Shown here: piece after piece, positions 1 through 10,460 of the stretch
How the letters are laid out: the number at the start of each line of letters is the position of its first letter
How positions within the stretch are numbered: the first letter of the stretch is position 1
Program-made: the position numbers and the translations under genes
Notes under the pieces: generated by a model
What the model saw: only the letters and a program-made list of their open reading frames with translations
Told to the model about the DNA's origin: nothing
The model's database searches: none
DNA from: Mycolicibacterium rhodesiae NBB3
GTDB taxonomy: Bacteria > Actinomycetota > Actinomycetes > Mycobacteriales > Mycobacteriaceae
DNA length: 64,000 bases
Direction of reading: 5' to 3'
Assembly: GCF_000230895.2 (NCBI RefSeq)
Contig: NC_016604.1
Location: forward strand, 248,001 to 312,000

Positions 1-1
1 T

Positions 2-643
2 GCCGCGCCGTTCGTGCTGAGCCTGGAGTTGCGCGAGAGTGAGGTCACCCAGCGCGCGGACGTCGTCTTCCCCGTCGCACCCGTCGTCGAGAAGGGTGGT
101 GCGTTCGTCAACTGGGAGGGCAGGATTCGGCCCTTCGAGCCGGCCCTGCAGACCAATGCCACACCCGACCGCCGGGTGCTGCAGTTCCTCGCCGACGAGC
201 TCGGTGTCGACCTGAACCTGCCGACGCCCTTGGCCGCGGGTGAGGAGATGGCGCAGCTGGGACTGTGGGCGGGTCAGCGGCCGAGCGCGCCGGCGGTGCC
301 GCCATCACCATCGGAAAAGCCGAGTAGCGGGCAGGCGGTGCTGGCCGGCTGGCGGATGCTGCTCGACGAGGGACGCCTTCAGGACGGCGAACTACACCTC
401 GCAGGCACCGCCAAACAACTGGTCACCCGGATGTCGGCGGTCACTGCCGGCCAAATCGGTGCTGCCGACGACGATCTGGTCACTGTGCGCACGGAACGCG
501 GTGAGGTCACGCTGCCGCTGCTGATCACCGACATGCCCGACGGGACCGTGTGGCTTCCATTGAACTCGCCCCAGTCGTCCGTCTATCGACAGCTGGGCGT
601 GACAACGGGAGCCGTCGTCTCGATCGGACGGGCGCAACCATGA
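2..643 (+). CDS. nuoG: NADH-quinone oxidoreductase subunit G, C-terminal part (5' end outside window)
   Basis: This is the last 213 codons of the large iron-sulfur, molybdopterin-oxidoreductase-like subunit of respiratory complex I, which sits in the peripheral NADH-oxidising arm. The reading frame is open from the first base of the window, so the gene starts upstream. The visible part has the family's C-terminal region: a segment near the start ([16 protein letters not shown]) resembling the cofactor-domain fold, then a small beta-rich domain ending in [11 protein letters not shown]. Its TGA stop overlaps the nuoH ATG (ATGA at 640-643), as expected inside the nuo operon. The iron-sulfur N-terminal half cannot be seen, so the assignment rests on the tail and on position directly before nuoH. 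Confidence 0.9.
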   Translation, partial: AAPFVLSLELRESEVTQRADVVFPVAPVVEKGGAFVNWEGRIRPFEPALQTNATPDRRVLQFLADELGVDLNLPTPLAAGEEMAQLGLWAGQRPSAPAVPPSPSEKPSSGQAVLAGWRMLLDEGRLQDGELHLAGTAKQLVTRMSAVTAGQIGAADDDLVTVRTERGEVTLPLLITDMPDGTVWLPLNSPQSSVYRQLGVTTGAVVSIGRAQP

Positions 644-1929
644 CACCGACGCCGACCTATCCCGATCCCACGCTCTTCGGCCACGACCCGCTGTGGCTGA
701 TCGCACTCAAGGCCGTCGGCATCTTCGCGTTCCTGATGCTGTCACTGTTGGTGGCGATCCTGCTGGAACGCAAGATTCTCGGCTACATGCAGATGCGCCC
801 GGGCCCCAATCGCGTCGGACCGTGGGGTCTGCTGCAGTCACTGGTCGACGGGGTCAAGCTGGCTCTCAAAGAAGGCCTCATCCCCGCCGGGGTCGACAAG
901 TTCATCTACCTTGCGGCGCCGGTCATCTCGGTCGTTCCCGCGTTCATCGCGTTCTCGGTGATCCCGATGGGCGGCGAGGTGTCGATATTCGGACATCGCA
1001 CCGCACTGCAATTGACCGATATGCCGGTCGCGGTGCTGTTCGTGCTCGCGGCGACATCGATCGGGGTGTACGGAATCGTATTGGCAGGCTGGGCGTCCGG
1101 GTCCACCTATCCGCTGCTGGGCGGCCTGCGGTCGAGCGCCCAGGTGATCTCCTACGAGATCGCGATGGCGCTGTCGTTCGCCGCGGTCTTCATCTACGCG
1201 GGCACGATGTCGACCTCGGGCATCGTCGCCTCGCAGGAGGGCCTCTGGTACATCTTCCCGCTGCTCCCGTCGTTCATCATCTATCTCACGTCGATGGTCG
1301 GCGAAACCAACCGGGCCCCTTTCGATCTGCCCGAGGCCGAGGGTGAACTCGTCGGCGGGTTCCACACCGAGTACTCGTCGATCAAGTTCGCGATGTTCAT
1401 GCTCGCCGAATACGTCAACATGTTCACGGTGTCGGCGCTGGCGACGACCCTGTTCTTCGGCGGCTGGCACGCACCCTGGCCGATCAACATGTGGGACGGG
1501 GCCAATCACGGCTGGTGGCCCCTGCTGTGGTTCGTCGCGAAGGTCTGGACCTTCATGTTCGTGTTCTTCTGGCTGCGCGGCACGCTGCCCCGTATGCGTT
1601 ACGACCAGTTCATGGGTCTGGGCTGGAAGATCCTGATCCCGATCTCGCTGGTCTGGATCGTGATCGTGTCGTGCGCCCGCAGTCTGCGCAATCACGGCTA
1701 CAACCAGCTCACCACGAGTCTGATGACGGTGGCCGTCGTGGTCGCCTTGATCATCTTGTTCGCGCTGTGGAGAACGTTGCGCAGTAGAAAGATTCGCAAC
1801 ATTCCCGAGCAGGTGTCGGAGCCGGGCAATTACCCGGTGCCTCCCCTGCCGAAGAAGGGTTCAGGGGAGATGACTTCACGGGAGATGACTTCGAAGGGGA
1901 CGGCTTCAAAGGAGAAGACGCATGCCTAA
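640..1929 (+). CDS. nuoH: NADH-quinone oxidoreductase subunit H
   Basis: Membrane subunit of complex I at the junction with the peripheral arm; it forms part of the quinone-binding chamber. The 429-aa product has about eight to nine hydrophobic helices and the family signature [19 protein letters not shown] near residues 45-63, plus the conserved [20 protein letters not shown] segment near residue 220. An in-frame ORF extends 30 codons upstream, but the ATG at 640 overlaps the nuoG stop and gives the normal N-terminus ([10 protein letters not shown]), so I place the start there. The C-terminal tail after the last helix is hydrophilic and repetitive in Lys, Thr and Ser ([16 protein letters not shown]). 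A low-complexity tail like this is common in actinobacterial NuoH. Confidence 0.97.
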   Translation: MTPTPTYPDPTLFGHDPLWLIALKAVGIFAFLMLSLLVAILLERKILGYMQMRPGPNRVGPWGLLQSLVDGVKLALKEGLIPAGVDKFIYLAAPVISVVPAFIAFSVIPMGGEVSIFGHRTALQLTDMPVAVLFVLAATSIGVYGIVLAGWASGSTYPLLGGLRSSAQVISYEIAMALSFAAVFIYAGTMSTSGIVASQEGLWYIFPLLPSFIIYLTSMVGETNRAPFDLPEAEGELVGGFHTEYSSIKFAMFMLAEYVNMFTVSALATTLFFGGWHAPWPINMWDGANHGWWPLLWFVAKVWTFMFVFFWLRGTLPRMRYDQFMGLGWKILIPISLVWIVIVSCARSLRNHGYNQLTTSLMTVAVVVALIILFALWRTLRSRKIRNIPEQVSEPGNYPVPPLPKKGSGEMTSREMTSKGTASKEKTHA

Positions 1930-2446
1930 GTTCTTCGACGCGATCGCGGGTTTCGGGGTCACGTTCACCACCATGTTCAAGAAGCGGATCACCGAGGAGT
2001 ATCCGGAGAAGCCGGGTCCGGTCGCCAAGCGTTATCACGGGCGGCACCAACTCAACCGCTACGCCGACGGGCTGGAGAAGTGCATCGGTTGCGAGTTGTG
2101 CGCATGGGCCTGCCCGGCCGATGCCATCTTCGTCGAGGGCGCGGACAACAAGGAGGACGAACGGTTCTCCCCCGGTGAGCGTTACGGCCGCGTCTACCAG
2201 ATCAACTACCTGCGGTGCATCGGGTGCGGGCTGTGCATCGAGGCCTGCCCCACCCGCGCTCTGACGATGACCAACGAATACGAGATGGCCGACGACAACC
2301 GTGCCGACTTGATCTGGGGCAAGGACAAACTGCTGGCTCCGCTGAAGTCCGGCATGCTCCCGCCGCCGCATGCGATGGCGCCGGGTAGCACCGATGAGGA
2401 CTACTACCGCGGCAACATCAAACCCGTCACCGAGGACGTCAGGTGA
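1922..2446 (+). CDS. nuoI: NADH-quinone oxidoreductase subunit I (2x[4Fe-4S])
   Basis: Ferredoxin-like subunit of complex I that carries clusters N6a and N6b, passing electrons toward the quinone site. The 174-aa protein contains two classic CxxCxxCxxxCP motifs, [12 protein letters not shown] and [12 protein letters not shown], about 40 residues apart. The N-terminus ([21 protein letters not shown]) is the usual amphipathic membrane-contact helix. The start overlaps the end of nuoH by 8 bp. The C-terminal extension after the second cluster motif is longer than in E. coli NuoI, as in other actinobacteria. Confidence 0.97.
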   Translation: MPKFFDAIAGFGVTFTTMFKKRITEEYPEKPGPVAKRYHGRHQLNRYADGLEKCIGCELCAWACPADAIFVEGADNKEDERFSPGERYGRVYQINYLRCIGCGLCIEACPTRALTMTNEYEMADDNRADLIWGKDKLLAPLKSGMLPPPHAMAPGSTDEDYYRGNIKPVTEDVR

Positions 2447-3216
2447 CGCTGGAGTTCCTCGCATCGGCGGCCGCCGACGTAGCCGGCCAGACCTCCACGG
2501 CGGAAGCGGTGTTGTTCTGGGTGCTGGGCACCGTCGCGGTCGCAGGGGCGCTCGGCGTGGTCGCCGCCCCGAAAGCGGTGTACTCGGCGATGTTTCTGGC
2601 CACCACGATGATCGTGCTGGCGGTCTTCTACATCGCGCAGGACGCCTTGTTCCTCGGCGTCGTGCAGATCGTGGTCTACACCGGCGCGGTGATGATGCTC
2701 TTTCTGTTCGTGCTCATGCTCATCGGTGTGGACACCTCAGAGTCGTTGGTCGAAACGATTCGGGGACAACGCGTTGCGGCGATCGTGGTCGGTCTGGGCT
2801 TCGGCATCCTGCTCGTCGCGGGCATCGGCAGCGTGTCGGTCGGTGGATTCGCCGGCCTCGCGCAGGCCAATGCCAACGGCAACGTCCAAGGCCTGGCCGC
2901 CCTGATCTTCACCGAGTATCTGTGGGCGTTCGAGCTGACCGGTGCGCTACTGATCACCGCCGCGCTCGGCGCGATGGTGCTGGCTCACCGCGAACGCTTC
3001 GAACGACGCAAGACGCAGCGCGAACTGGCCGACGAACGGTTCCGCCCGGGCGGACACCCGACGACGCTGCCGAATCCGGGTGTGTACGCACGCAACAACG
3101 CCGTCGACATGGCGGCCCGCCTTCCCGACGGATCGGCCTCGGAGCTGTCGGTCAGCGCACTCCTGCAACGCCGGACCGTCACCCAGACCAAGGGCGGTGA
3201 GATCGAAGACAAATGA
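2443..3216 (+). CDS. nuoJ: NADH-quinone oxidoreductase subunit J
   Basis: Small membrane subunit of complex I in the proton-pumping arm. The 257-aa product has about five hydrophobic helices in the first 170 residues, including the conserved [17 protein letters not shown] stretch. A charged cytoplasmic tail of about 80 residues follows; it is longer than in enterobacterial NuoJ. The GTG start at 2443 overlaps the nuoI stop by 4 bp (GTGA), which implies translational coupling. Confidence 0.95.
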   Translation: MTLEFLASAAADVAGQTSTAEAVLFWVLGTVAVAGALGVVAAPKAVYSAMFLATTMIVLAVFYIAQDALFLGVVQIVVYTGAVMMLFLFVLMLIGVDTSESLVETIRGQRVAAIVVGLGFGILLVAGIGSVSVGGFAGLAQANANGNVQGLAALIFTEYLWAFELTGALLITAALGAMVLAHRERFERRKTQRELADERFRPGGHPTTLPNPGVYARNNAVDMAARLPDGSASELSVSALLQRRTVTQTKGGEIEDK

Positions 3217-3512
3217 ATCCCGACAACTATCTCTATCTGTCCGCGTTGCTGTTCACGATCGGTGCCGCCGGAGTGCTGCTGCGGCGCAACGCCATCGTCA
3301 TGTTCATGTGCGTCGAGTTGATGCTCAACGCCTGCAACCTGGCGTTCGTGGCCTTCTCACGTATGCACGGTCACCTCGACGGGCAGATGGTGGCCTTCTT
3401 CACCATGGTGGTCGCCGCATGCGAGGTGGTGGTGGGGCTCGCGATCATCATGACGATCTTCCGTACTCGCCGGTCGGCTTCGGTCGACGATGCCAGTCTG
3501 CTGAAACACTAA
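3213..3512 (+). CDS. nuoK: NADH-quinone oxidoreductase subunit K
   Basis: Smallest antiporter-like membrane subunit of complex I, 99 aa with three transmembrane helices. The second helix holds the conserved Glu of the family in the context [15 protein letters not shown] second conserved acidic residue follows in [11 protein letters not shown]. The ATG overlaps the nuoJ stop (ATGA at 3213-3216). Length and gene order match the family exactly. Confidence 0.97.
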   Translation: MNPDNYLYLSALLFTIGAAGVLLRRNAIVMFMCVELMLNACNLAFVAFSRMHGHLDGQMVAFFTMVVAACEVVVGLAIIMTIFRTRRSASVDDASLLKH

Positions 3513-3518
3513 GGGGCG

Positions 3519-5399
3519 ATGACGATTCCAGTGTGGCTCACTATCGCCCTGCCGCTGGCGGGCGCGACGATACTTCTGTTGGGCGGCCGACGCACGAACG
3601 GGTGGGGCCACCTGCTGGGCACTGCGGCCTCGCTGTGCTCGTTCGCCGTCGGCGCGGTGCTGTTCACCGACATGCTCGGGCGTGAAGCAGAACACCGCAC
3701 CGTTCACGAGACGCTGTTCAGCTGGGTCCCGGTGGCCAGCCTTCAGGTCGACTTCGGGTTGCAGCTCGACCAGCTGTCGATGTGCTTCGTGCTGCTGATC
3801 ACCGGCGTCGGCTCGCTGATCCACATCTACTCGATCGGCTACATGGCCGACGACCCAGAACGGCGGCGGTTCTTCGCGTATCTCAACCTGTTCCTGTCGG
3901 CGATGCTGCTGCTGGTACTCGCCGACAACTACCTCGGCCTCTACGTCGGATGGGAGGGCGTCGGCCTGGCGTCCTACCTGCTGATCGGGTTCTGGCAGCA
4001 CAAGCCATCGGCTGCGACCGCCGCCAAGAAGGCCTTCGTCGTCAACCGTGTCGGTGACATCGGGCTCGCCGTCGCGCTCATGGTGATGTTCGCCTTCATC
4101 GGGTCGATCTCCTTCGAAGGCGTCTTCGCCGCGGCACCGGAAGTCGGCGAGGGTGTGCTGACCGCGATCGGCCTGCTGCTCCTGCTCGCCGCGTGCGGAA
4201 AGTCCGCGCAGGTGCCGCTGCAGTCCTGGCTCGGCGACGCCATGGAAGGCCCCACCCCGGTGTCGGCGCTCATCCATGCCGCGACGATGGTGACCGCGGG
4301 CGTATACCTGATCGTGCGGTCCGGCCCGGTGTTCGACCTCGCGCCGCATGCGCAATTGGGCGTCGTGATCGTCGGCGCGGTGACCCTGCTGTTCGGCGCC
4401 GTCATCGGCTGCGCCAAGGACGACATCAAGAAAGCTCTTGCCGCATCGACGATGTCGCAGATCGGCTACATGGTGCTAGCCGCGGGCCTCGGTCCGGCCG
4501 GCTATGCCTTCGCGATCATGCATCTGCTCACCCACGGCTTCTTCAAGGCCGGCCTGTTCCTGGGCGCAGGGTCAGTGATGCACGGGATGAACGACGAGGT
4601 CGACATGCGGCGCTACGGCGGTCTGCGCAAGGCCCTTCCGATCACGTTCGCCACGTTCGGACTCGGCTACCTCGCGATCATCGGCGTACCACCGCTGGCC
4701 GGCTTCTTCTCCAAGGACGGCATCATCGAAGCCGCACTCGGCGCGGGAGGCGTCAAGGGCTACATCCTCGGCGCCGCAACGATTCTTGGTGCCGGCATCA
4801 CCGCGTTCTACATGACCCGCGTGATGCTGATGACGTTCTTCGGCGAAAAGCGCTGGGCGCCAGACATACATCCGCACGAGTCCCCGAAGGTCATGACATG
4901 GCCGATGATCCTGCTGGCGATCGGATCCGTGGGGTCAGGCGCCGCGTTCGCGATAGGCGGCACGTTGGAGCACTGGCTCGAACCGGTCGTCGGTGCCCAC
5001 GAGATCCACCACGTCGCACCGGTCTGGGTCGTCACCACCGTGATCCTGGCTGTGGTGGCCGTCGGCATCGCCATCGCCTACCGCATGTACGGCAGGCGGG
5101 TGATACCAGTCGAGGTGCCCGCCGGTAGGGCGCTCACCATCGCTGCCCGTAGGGACCTCTACGGTGACGCGCTCAACGAAGAGTTGTTCATGCGGCCGGG
5201 TCAGCTGGTCGCCAAGGGGTTGGTCGAAATCGACGATGAGGCAGTGGACGGCGCCGGAACCGGGTTGGCGGCCTTGGTGTCCCGCTCATCGTCCGGCTTG
5301 CGCCACCTGCAGACCGGGTACGCCCGCTCGTACGCGTTGTCGATGTTGGCCGGCGCCTTACTCGTCGTCGGCGCGATCTTGGCGGTGCAGCTGTGGTGA
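3519..5399 (+). CDS. nuoL: NADH-quinone oxidoreductase subunit L
   Basis: Distal antiporter-like proton-pumping subunit of complex I. The 626-aa protein has the long multi-helix core of the family, with the NuoL segment [16 protein letters not shown] near residue 150 and the conserved Lys-containing helix [13 protein letters not shown] close behind. The segment [17 protein letters not shown] carries the family's conserved His. The C-terminal end has the extra long amphipathic region and a final membrane helix that distinguishes NuoL from NuoM and NuoN. It starts 6 bp after the nuoK stop. Confidence 0.97.
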   Translation: MTIPVWLTIALPLAGATILLLGGRRTNGWGHLLGTAASLCSFAVGAVLFTDMLGREAEHRTVHETLFSWVPVASLQVDFGLQLDQLSMCFVLLITGVGSLIHIYSIGYMADDPERRRFFAYLNLFLSAMLLLVLADNYLGLYVGWEGVGLASYLLIGFWQHKPSAATAAKKAFVVNRVGDIGLAVALMVMFAFIGSISFEGVFAAAPEVGEGVLTAIGLLLLLAACGKSAQVPLQSWLGDAMEGPTPVSALIHAATMVTAGVYLIVRSGPVFDLAPHAQLGVVIVGAVTLLFGAVIGCAKDDIKKALAASTMSQIGYMVLAAGLGPAGYAFAIMHLLTHGFFKAGLFLGAGSVMHGMNDEVDMRRYGGLRKALPITFATFGLGYLAIIGVPPLAGFFSKDGIIEAALGAGGVKGYILGAATILGAGITAFYMTRVMLMTFFGEKRWAPDIHPHESPKVMTWPMILLAIGSVGSGAAFAIGGTLEHWLEPVVGAHEIHHVAPVWVVTTVILAVVAVGIAIAYRMYGRRVIPVEVPAGRALTIAARRDLYGDALNEELFMRPGQLVAKGLVEIDDEAVDGAGTGLAALVSRSSSGLRHLQTGYARSYALSMLAGALLVVGAILAVQLW

Positions 5400-6961
5400 C
5401 CTCATTCCCGTGGTTGACGGTTCTGTGGGCGGTGCCGATGGTCGGCGCCGCGATCGTGATCCTGCTGCCCGCCTCGCTGCGGGCGGCCTCCAAGTGGCTG
5501 GCGCTGGTGATTTCGATCGCCGTGCTGGCGATCACGGTGGTTCTCGCGGTCAACTTCGACCCCAACGGTGATCAGTATCAGTTCGTCGAATCCCATAAGT
5601 GGATACCGTCATTCGGCACCGGCTACATCCTCGGTTTGGACGGCATTGCCCTGGCGATCGTCGCGCTCACCGCGGTGCTGGTGCCGCTGCTGCTGATCGC
5701 GGGCTGGAACGACGTCAGCGACGAGGCCGCATGGGGCGGTCGCTCGACGCACGCCTATTTCGCGCTCACCCTGGCTGTCGAGGGCATGGTCATCATGTCG
5801 CTCGCCTCGCTGGACGTGCTGCTGTTCTACGTGTTCTTCGAAGCGATGCTGATCCCGATGTACTTCCTCATCGGCGGTTTCGGCGGTGCGGGACGTTCCA
5901 AGGCAGCCGTGAAGTTCCTGCTGTACAACCTCTTCGGCGGCCTGGTCATGCTCGCCGCGGTGATCGGGCTGTATGTGGTGACTGCGGGCAGCGACGCGTT
6001 CGAGGCGGGCACCTTCGACTTCCGCGAGATCGTCGCCGCAGTGTCGAGCGGCGAATTCGTCGTCAACCCGGCCATCATGAACTTGCTGTTCCTCGGGTTC
6101 ATGTTCGCGTTCGCGGTCAAGGCGCCGCTGTGGCCATTCCACCGCTGGCTGCCCGACGCCGCCGTCGAGGCAACGCCCGCCAGTGCCGTGCTCATGATGG
6201 CGATCATGGACAAGGTCGGCACGTTCGGCATGCTGCGGTACTGCCTGCAGTTGTTCCCCGATTCGTCAGCGTATTTCCGGCCGATGATCATCACGCTGGC
6301 GGTGATCGGCATCGTGTACGGCGCGATTGTGGCGATCGGCCAGACCGACGTGATGCGACTGATCGCCTACACGTCGATCTCCCACTTCGGCTTCATCATC
6401 CTCGGCATCTTCGTGATGACCAGTCAGGGCCAGTCCGGTTCGACGCTGTACATGGTCAACCACGGTCTGTCGACGGCGGCGCTGTTCCTGATCGCCGGAT
6501 TCCTGGTGTCGCGCAGGGGCAGTCGACTCATCGAGTCGTACGGCGGGGTGCAGAAGGTCGCACCCGTCCTTGCGGGCACCTTCCTCGTCTCGGGCCTCGC
6601 CACCCTGTCGCTGCCCGGGCTCGCGCCGTTCATCAGCGAATTCCTGGTGCTGATCGGCACATTCACCCGCTACCCGGTGTTCGCGGTGTTCGCGTCGACC
6701 GCCCTGGTGCTGTCCGCGATCTACATCCTGTGGATGTACCAGCGGATGATGACCGGACCCGTCAAGGACGGCAACGACAAGCTGCGCGACCTGGTACCGC
6801 GCGAGATCCTCGTCATCGCACCGCTGATCGCGTTGCTGATCGTGTTGGGCGTGTATCCCAAACCCGCACTCGACGTGATCAACCCGGCGGTCACGCACAC
6901 GTTGACCACCATCGACCAGCCTGACCCGGTTCCTCAGATCGCAGAAGGGCCGACGCGATGA
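5396..6961 (+). CDS. nuoM: NADH-quinone oxidoreductase subunit M
   Basis: Antiporter-like proton-pumping subunit of complex I, about 521 aa with around 14 hydrophobic helices. Recognisable segments are [17 protein letters not shown] (conserved Glu in helix 5), [20 protein letters not shown], and [15 protein letters not shown]. Two GTG codons stand in tandem at 5393 and 5396. I prefer 5396 because it makes the 4-bp GTGA overlap with the nuoL stop that is typical of this operon, but 5393 cannot be excluded. Confidence 0.96.
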   Translation: MTSFPWLTVLWAVPMVGAAIVILLPASLRAASKWLALVISIAVLAITVVLAVNFDPNGDQYQFVESHKWIPSFGTGYILGLDGIALAIVALTAVLVPLLLIAGWNDVSDEAAWGGRSTHAYFALTLAVEGMVIMSLASLDVLLFYVFFEAMLIPMYFLIGGFGGAGRSKAAVKFLLYNLFGGLVMLAAVIGLYVVTAGSDAFEAGTFDFREIVAAVSSGEFVVNPAIMNLLFLGFMFAFAVKAPLWPFHRWLPDAAVEATPASAVLMMAIMDKVGTFGMLRYCLQLFPDSSAYFRPMIITLAVIGIVYGAIVAIGQTDVMRLIAYTSISHFGFIILGIFVMTSQGQSGSTLYMVNHGLSTAALFLIAGFLVSRRGSRLIESYGGVQKVAPVLAGTFLVSGLATLSLPGLAPFISEFLVLIGTFTRYPVFAVFASTALVLSAIYILWMYQRMMTGPVKDGNDKLRDLVPREILVIAPLIALLIVLGVYPKPALDVINPAVTHTLTTIDQPDPVPQIAEGPTR

Positions 6962-8535
6962 ATCTGCCCACACCCGTCGTCGAGTACGACCTACTGTCGC
7001 CGATGCTGATCGTGTTCGGGGTGGCCATCGCCGGTGTCCTCGTCGAGGCGTTTCTGCCTCGGCAGCGCCGCTACGCCGCTCAACTCGTGCTCGGTCTCGG
7101 CGGACTCGCCGCCGCGCTGGCCGCCGTGGTCATGCTCGCCGGCGACCTGCACGGCGAGGTCGGACGCTCCGCGGTGATGGGCGCCGTCGTCATCGACAAG
7201 CCGGCGCTGTTCCTTCAGGCCACCATCCTGTTGGTCGGCGTGCTGGGCATCCTGTTGATCGCCGAGCGGCAGATCGGGACCGAACCGGAGCCCGAACACG
7301 GTGCCCGCGGGCTGGACGGGTTCACGCCGCAGGCGTCGGCCATTCCCGGCTCGGTGACCGAACAGCTGGCCACCAAGGCCGGTGTCATCCAGACCGAGGT
7401 GTTCCCGCTGACGATGTTCGCCGTCGGCGGCATGCTGCTGTTCCCCGCTGCCGACGACCTGCTGACGATGTTCATCGCACTCGAGGTGCTGTCGCTGCCG
7501 CTGTATCTGCTGTGCGGGCTGGCACGCCGCCGTCGTCTGCTCTCCCAGGAAGCGGCGCTGAAATACTTTCTCCTCGGCGCCTTTTCATCGGCATTCTTCC
7601 TGTTCGGCGCCGCAATGCTGTACGGGTACGCAGGAACGCTGGACCTGCGCGGAGTCGCCGAAGTGGTGCAGGCCGGGTCCGGTAAAACCTCGCTGGCCCT
7701 GATCGGCACGGGCCTGCTGATGGTGGGCGTGCTGTTCAAGGTCGGGGCGGTGCCCTTCCATTCGTGGATCCCCGACGTCTATCAGGGTGCACCCACGCCG
7801 ATCACCGCGTTCATGGCGGCGGCCACCAAGATCGCCGCGTTCGGCGCGATGCTGCGGTTGTTCTACGTCGCCCTACCGGAACTGCGCGACGATTGGCGAC
7901 CGGTGCTGTGGGCGATCGCGATCCTGACGATGGTCGTCGGGACCGTCACCGCGATCACGCAGACCGACGTGAAACGCATGCTCGCGTACTCGGCGGTCGC
8001 GCACACCGGGTTCATCCTCACCGGTGTGATCGCGGAGAACGAGGCCGGTCTGTCGTCGACACTGTTCTATCTGTTCGCCTACGGATTCAGCACAGTGGGC
8101 GCCTTCGCGGTGGTGAGCCTGATCCGCAGCGCGGATGGAGATGAGGACACCGCGATGGCCCGCTGGGCGGGGCTCGGCAGGCGGTATCCCGTAGTGGCGG
8201 TGGTGTTCTCGCTCTTCCTGCTGGCGTTCGCAGGCATCCCCTTGACGAGCGGGTTCGTCAGCAAGTTCGCGGTGTTCAAAGCGGCGGGCGAAGGTGGCGC
8301 GATCCCGCTGGTTGTCGTCGGCGTGCTCGCGAGCGCCATCGCGGCGTACTTCTACGTGCGGGTCATCGTGTTGATGTTCTTCACCGAGCCGCCCGACGAT
8401 GCCCCACAGGTCGTGGTGCCGAGCGTGCTGAGCACCGCGGTCGTCACGGTGACTGCGGCCGTCACGTTCGCACTCGGTGCGCTGCCGCAGCCGCTGCTGG
8501 ACCTGGTGAACACGGCCAACCAATTTCTCCGTTAG
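6958..8535 (+). CDS. nuoN: NADH-quinone oxidoreductase subunit N
   Basis: Antiporter-like membrane subunit of complex I and the last gene of the operon. The 525-aa protein has the family's helices, including ALEVLSLPLYLLCGLARRR, KVGAVPFHSWIPDVYQGAPT and YSAVAHTGFILTG. A hydrophilic loop near residues 95-135 is longer than in E. coli NuoN, as in other actinobacteria. The ATG overlaps the nuoM stop (ATGA). The next gene starts 17 bp after the stop. Confidence 0.96.
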   Translation: MNLPTPVVEYDLLSPMLIVFGVAIAGVLVEAFLPRQRRYAAQLVLGLGGLAAALAAVVMLAGDLHGEVGRSAVMGAVVIDKPALFLQATILLVGVLGILLIAERQIGTEPEPEHGARGLDGFTPQASAIPGSVTEQLATKAGVIQTEVFPLTMFAVGGMLLFPAADDLLTMFIALEVLSLPLYLLCGLARRRRLLSQEAALKYFLLGAFSSAFFLFGAAMLYGYAGTLDLRGVAEVVQAGSGKTSLALIGTGLLMVGVLFKVGAVPFHSWIPDVYQGAPTPITAFMAAATKIAAFGAMLRLFYVALPELRDDWRPVLWAIAILTMVVGTVTAITQTDVKRMLAYSAVAHTGFILTGVIAENEAGLSSTLFYLFAYGFSTVGAFAVVSLIRSADGDEDTAMARWAGLGRRYPVVAVVFSLFLLAFAGIPLTSGFVSKFAVFKAAGEGGAIPLVVVGVLASAIAAYFYVRVIVLMFFTEPPDDAPQVVVPSVLSTAVVTVTAAVTFALGALPQPLLDLVNTANQFLR

Positions 8536-8552
8536 CCCGATAGGATCGCGCA

Positions 8553-8846
8553 GTGTTCAGGATCAACGGCATCGACGGCGAGAGCATCGTGGTCGACGGC
8601 AACTGGGTCGAGAAGCTGCGCAGCGGCACGTCACGTGGCCGAAACCCCGCCGATCAGTACTCCGGGATCCAGATCAAGGAGTTCAGCCGCCGCAAGAAGC
8701 TGTTCGGCAGCGAGAAGGAACACCTGCTGCAGGTGATCGTCAACGTCGGCACGTTCTATTCGCTGAACGTGCCCGTCGAGCAGCGCGCCGAGGTGGACGC
8801 ACTCGTCGCCGAGCTCGAAAAGGCCCGCGACAGCGCGTCGTCCTAG
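8553..8846 (+). CDS. Small conserved hypothetical protein (97 aa)
   Basis: I do not recognise a named family. The GTG start follows an AGGA-type ribosome site and lies 17 bp after nuoN, so the gene may be read as a tail of the nuo transcript. The product is soluble, with beta-rich character in the first 70 residues (alternating hydrophobic strands, basic FSRRKKLFGSEKEH loop) and one C-terminal amphipathic helix (EQRAEVDALVAELEKARD). That outline resembles a small PH-like fold, but this is only an impression from the predicted pattern. The crotonase gene starts 4 bp after its stop, so the two are probably cotranscribed. Confidence 0.75.
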   Translation: MFRINGIDGESIVVDGNWVEKLRSGTSRGRNPADQYSGIQIKEFSRRKKLFGSEKEHLLQVIVNVGTFYSLNVPVEQRAEVDALVAELEKARDSASS

Positions 8847-8850
8847 ATCA

Positions 8851-9627
8851 ATGCCGACCCCAGCGCTCGTCCTCGTCGACGACCACGGCCCGGTCCGGGT
8901 GCTCACGCTCAACCGCCCCGAGGCCCGGAATGCGTTGAGCCGCGGGCTGATCAAGGCGACCTACGACGCGCTGACCGAGGCCGACACCGACGAGTCGGTG
9001 CGCGCGGTGGTGCTGACCGGATCCGACCCCGCGTTCTGTGCAGGGGTCGACCTCAAGGAGGCGCAGCACCTCGGCACCGAATACTTCGCCGAGTTCAAGT
9101 CCAAAGACTGCATTGCGGCCACGGGCAGGATGCGCACCCCGATCGTCGCCGCGATCAACGGGGCGGTGTTCACCGGCGGCCTCGAAATGGCGCTCGGCTG
9201 CGACTTTCTCATCGCCTCAGAGCGGGCGGTGTTCGCCGACACCCACGCCCGCGTCGGCATCCTGCCCGGTGGCGGCATGACCGCACGCCTGCCTCAGCTC
9301 GTCGGGCTCGGGATGGCCAGGCGGATGTCGATGACCGGGGAGGTCGTCGATGCCGAACGAGCTGAACGTATCGGGCTGGTGACCGAGGTGGTCCCCCACG
9401 ATCGACTGTTCGACCGGGCGCTCGAGCTGGCGTCGCAGATCGCCGAGGTTCCCGGACCGACGATGTTGGGACTCAAGGAGATCTACACGACGGGCGCCGC
9501 GGCCGTCATCGACCCGGCGTTGGACGCCGAAGCGAAGATCGCGTTCGCGCAGGACCGAGACTTCGACGGCCTCGGCGATCGGTTCCGCGCAGTCAGCGAC
9601 CGCAACAAGGGTCAGATCGACCGCTAG
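8851..9627 (+). CDS. Enoyl-CoA hydratase/isomerase (crotonase) family protein
   Basis: Crotonase-fold enzyme of 258 aa acting on an acyl-CoA thioester. The N-terminal LNRPEARNALS, the oxyanion-hole segments FCAGVDLKE and NGAVFTGGLEMALGCDF, and the GILPGGG loop are all clear. The first catalytic Glu of hydratases is present (GGLEMA). The position of the second catalytic Glu, just before the GILPG loop, reads THARVG, with His where hydratases have Glu. The protein is therefore more likely an isomerase, hydrolase or other crotonase than a classical hydratase. It starts 4 bp after the small gene before it and ends facing the biosynthetic cluster. Confidence 0.88.
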   Translation: MPTPALVLVDDHGPVRVLTLNRPEARNALSRGLIKATYDALTEADTDESVRAVVLTGSDPAFCAGVDLKEAQHLGTEYFAEFKSKDCIAATGRMRTPIVAAINGAVFTGGLEMALGCDFLIASERAVFADTHARVGILPGGGMTARLPQLVGLGMARRMSMTGEVVDAERAERIGLVTEVVPHDRLFDRALELASQIAEVPGPTMLGLKEIYTTGAAAVIDPALDAEAKIAFAQDRDFDGLGDRFRAVSDRNKGQIDR

Positions 9628-9653
9628 CGCCAGCGTGCGCCGACTCAGCTCTC

Positions 9654-10460
9654 TCAGCGGCGTGTCGGCCGCAAACACGCACGGTCGCGCAACAGGTGTG
9701 AGAGGGCCGTCCGCATCTCATCGCTGCTGATAATTCTGTGATGACCGCCGGTGGACTCGTGGACCTGTGCTCCGACTTCGACGGCGATCAAGTGGGCGTC
9801 CTCGATCGGCACGACGTCGTCGGTCGGATCGTGCAGAATGCGTACCCGGACCGAGGCCGGCACACCGAGGGTCCGAACGTCCCAATGCGGTACCTGGACC
9901 CCGTCGCGGCGCCGCAGTTCCCGGTGGATCCGGTTGACCACCGCCGAGGACAACCCGCGCTGCGCAGCCCAACGGTCGATCACTCCTGCGAGCGAACATG
10001 TTGGAGCGAGTAGAAGCAGACTGCACACATTCGCACCATCGGACCTCGCGAGCGCTGAGGCCGCGGCGATCGATGACATCGAATGGGCAACGACGGTCCG
10101 AATGCTCGGAAAACGTTGCAGCATTTCGAGAGTCGCGTGCGCGTATTCCCGCATCGTCGCACGCGAACCCGGCGAGACGCCGTGCCCGGGAGCGTCGAAG
10201 CATAACGCCGACTCGCCGTTGGCCACCGCTGCGTCGACGACGGCAGTCATGGTGGTGCTGTCGGTGCCCCATCCGTGCAGCACGAGCACCGATGGTTCGC
10301 CGCTCCCCCACACGTACGCCGAGGCGACCCGCGGGATGCCTGCCAGGTCGATCCGGCGGGCGCCCAAGGGACACAAGTCATCTGGATAGCTGCCGAGGCC
10401 GCGGGTATTGATGAAGGTCCGAGTCTGGAGGTACCCGGCGACCCACGCACCGACGTTCAC
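9654..10460 (-). CDS. Alpha/beta hydrolase, probable releasing thioesterase of the polyyne-like cluster
   Basis: Last gene of the leftward arm of the biosynthetic cluster. The ORF is open further upstream, but the GTG at 10460 overlaps the desaturase stop by 4 bp and gives a normal-length hydrolase of 268 aa. The oxyanion loop (VLHGWGTD), a nucleophile elbow at VVAHSMSS, an acid loop (DPTDDVVP) and a C-terminal His (TGGHHRI) are all in place. The elbow is degenerate: the family's GxSxG reads AHSMS. In caryoynencin-type clusters the gene in this position is a thioesterase or hydrolase that releases the acetylenic acid from its carrier protein, so I infer the same role. A lipase-like esterase is the alternative. 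Confidence 0.8.
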   Translation of the reverse strand: MNVGAWVAGYLQTRTFINTRGLGSYPDDLCPLGARRIDLAGIPRVASAYVWGSGEPSVLVLHGWGTDSTTMTAVVDAAVANGESALCFDAPGHGVSPGSRATMREYAHATLEMLQRFPSIRTVVAHSMSSIAAASALARSDGANVCSLLLLAPTCSLAGVIDRWAAQRGLSSAVVNRIHRELRRRDGVQVPHWDVRTLGVPASVRVRILHDPTDDVVPIEDAHLIAVEVGAQVHESTGGHHRIISSDEMRTALSHLLRDRACLRPTRR

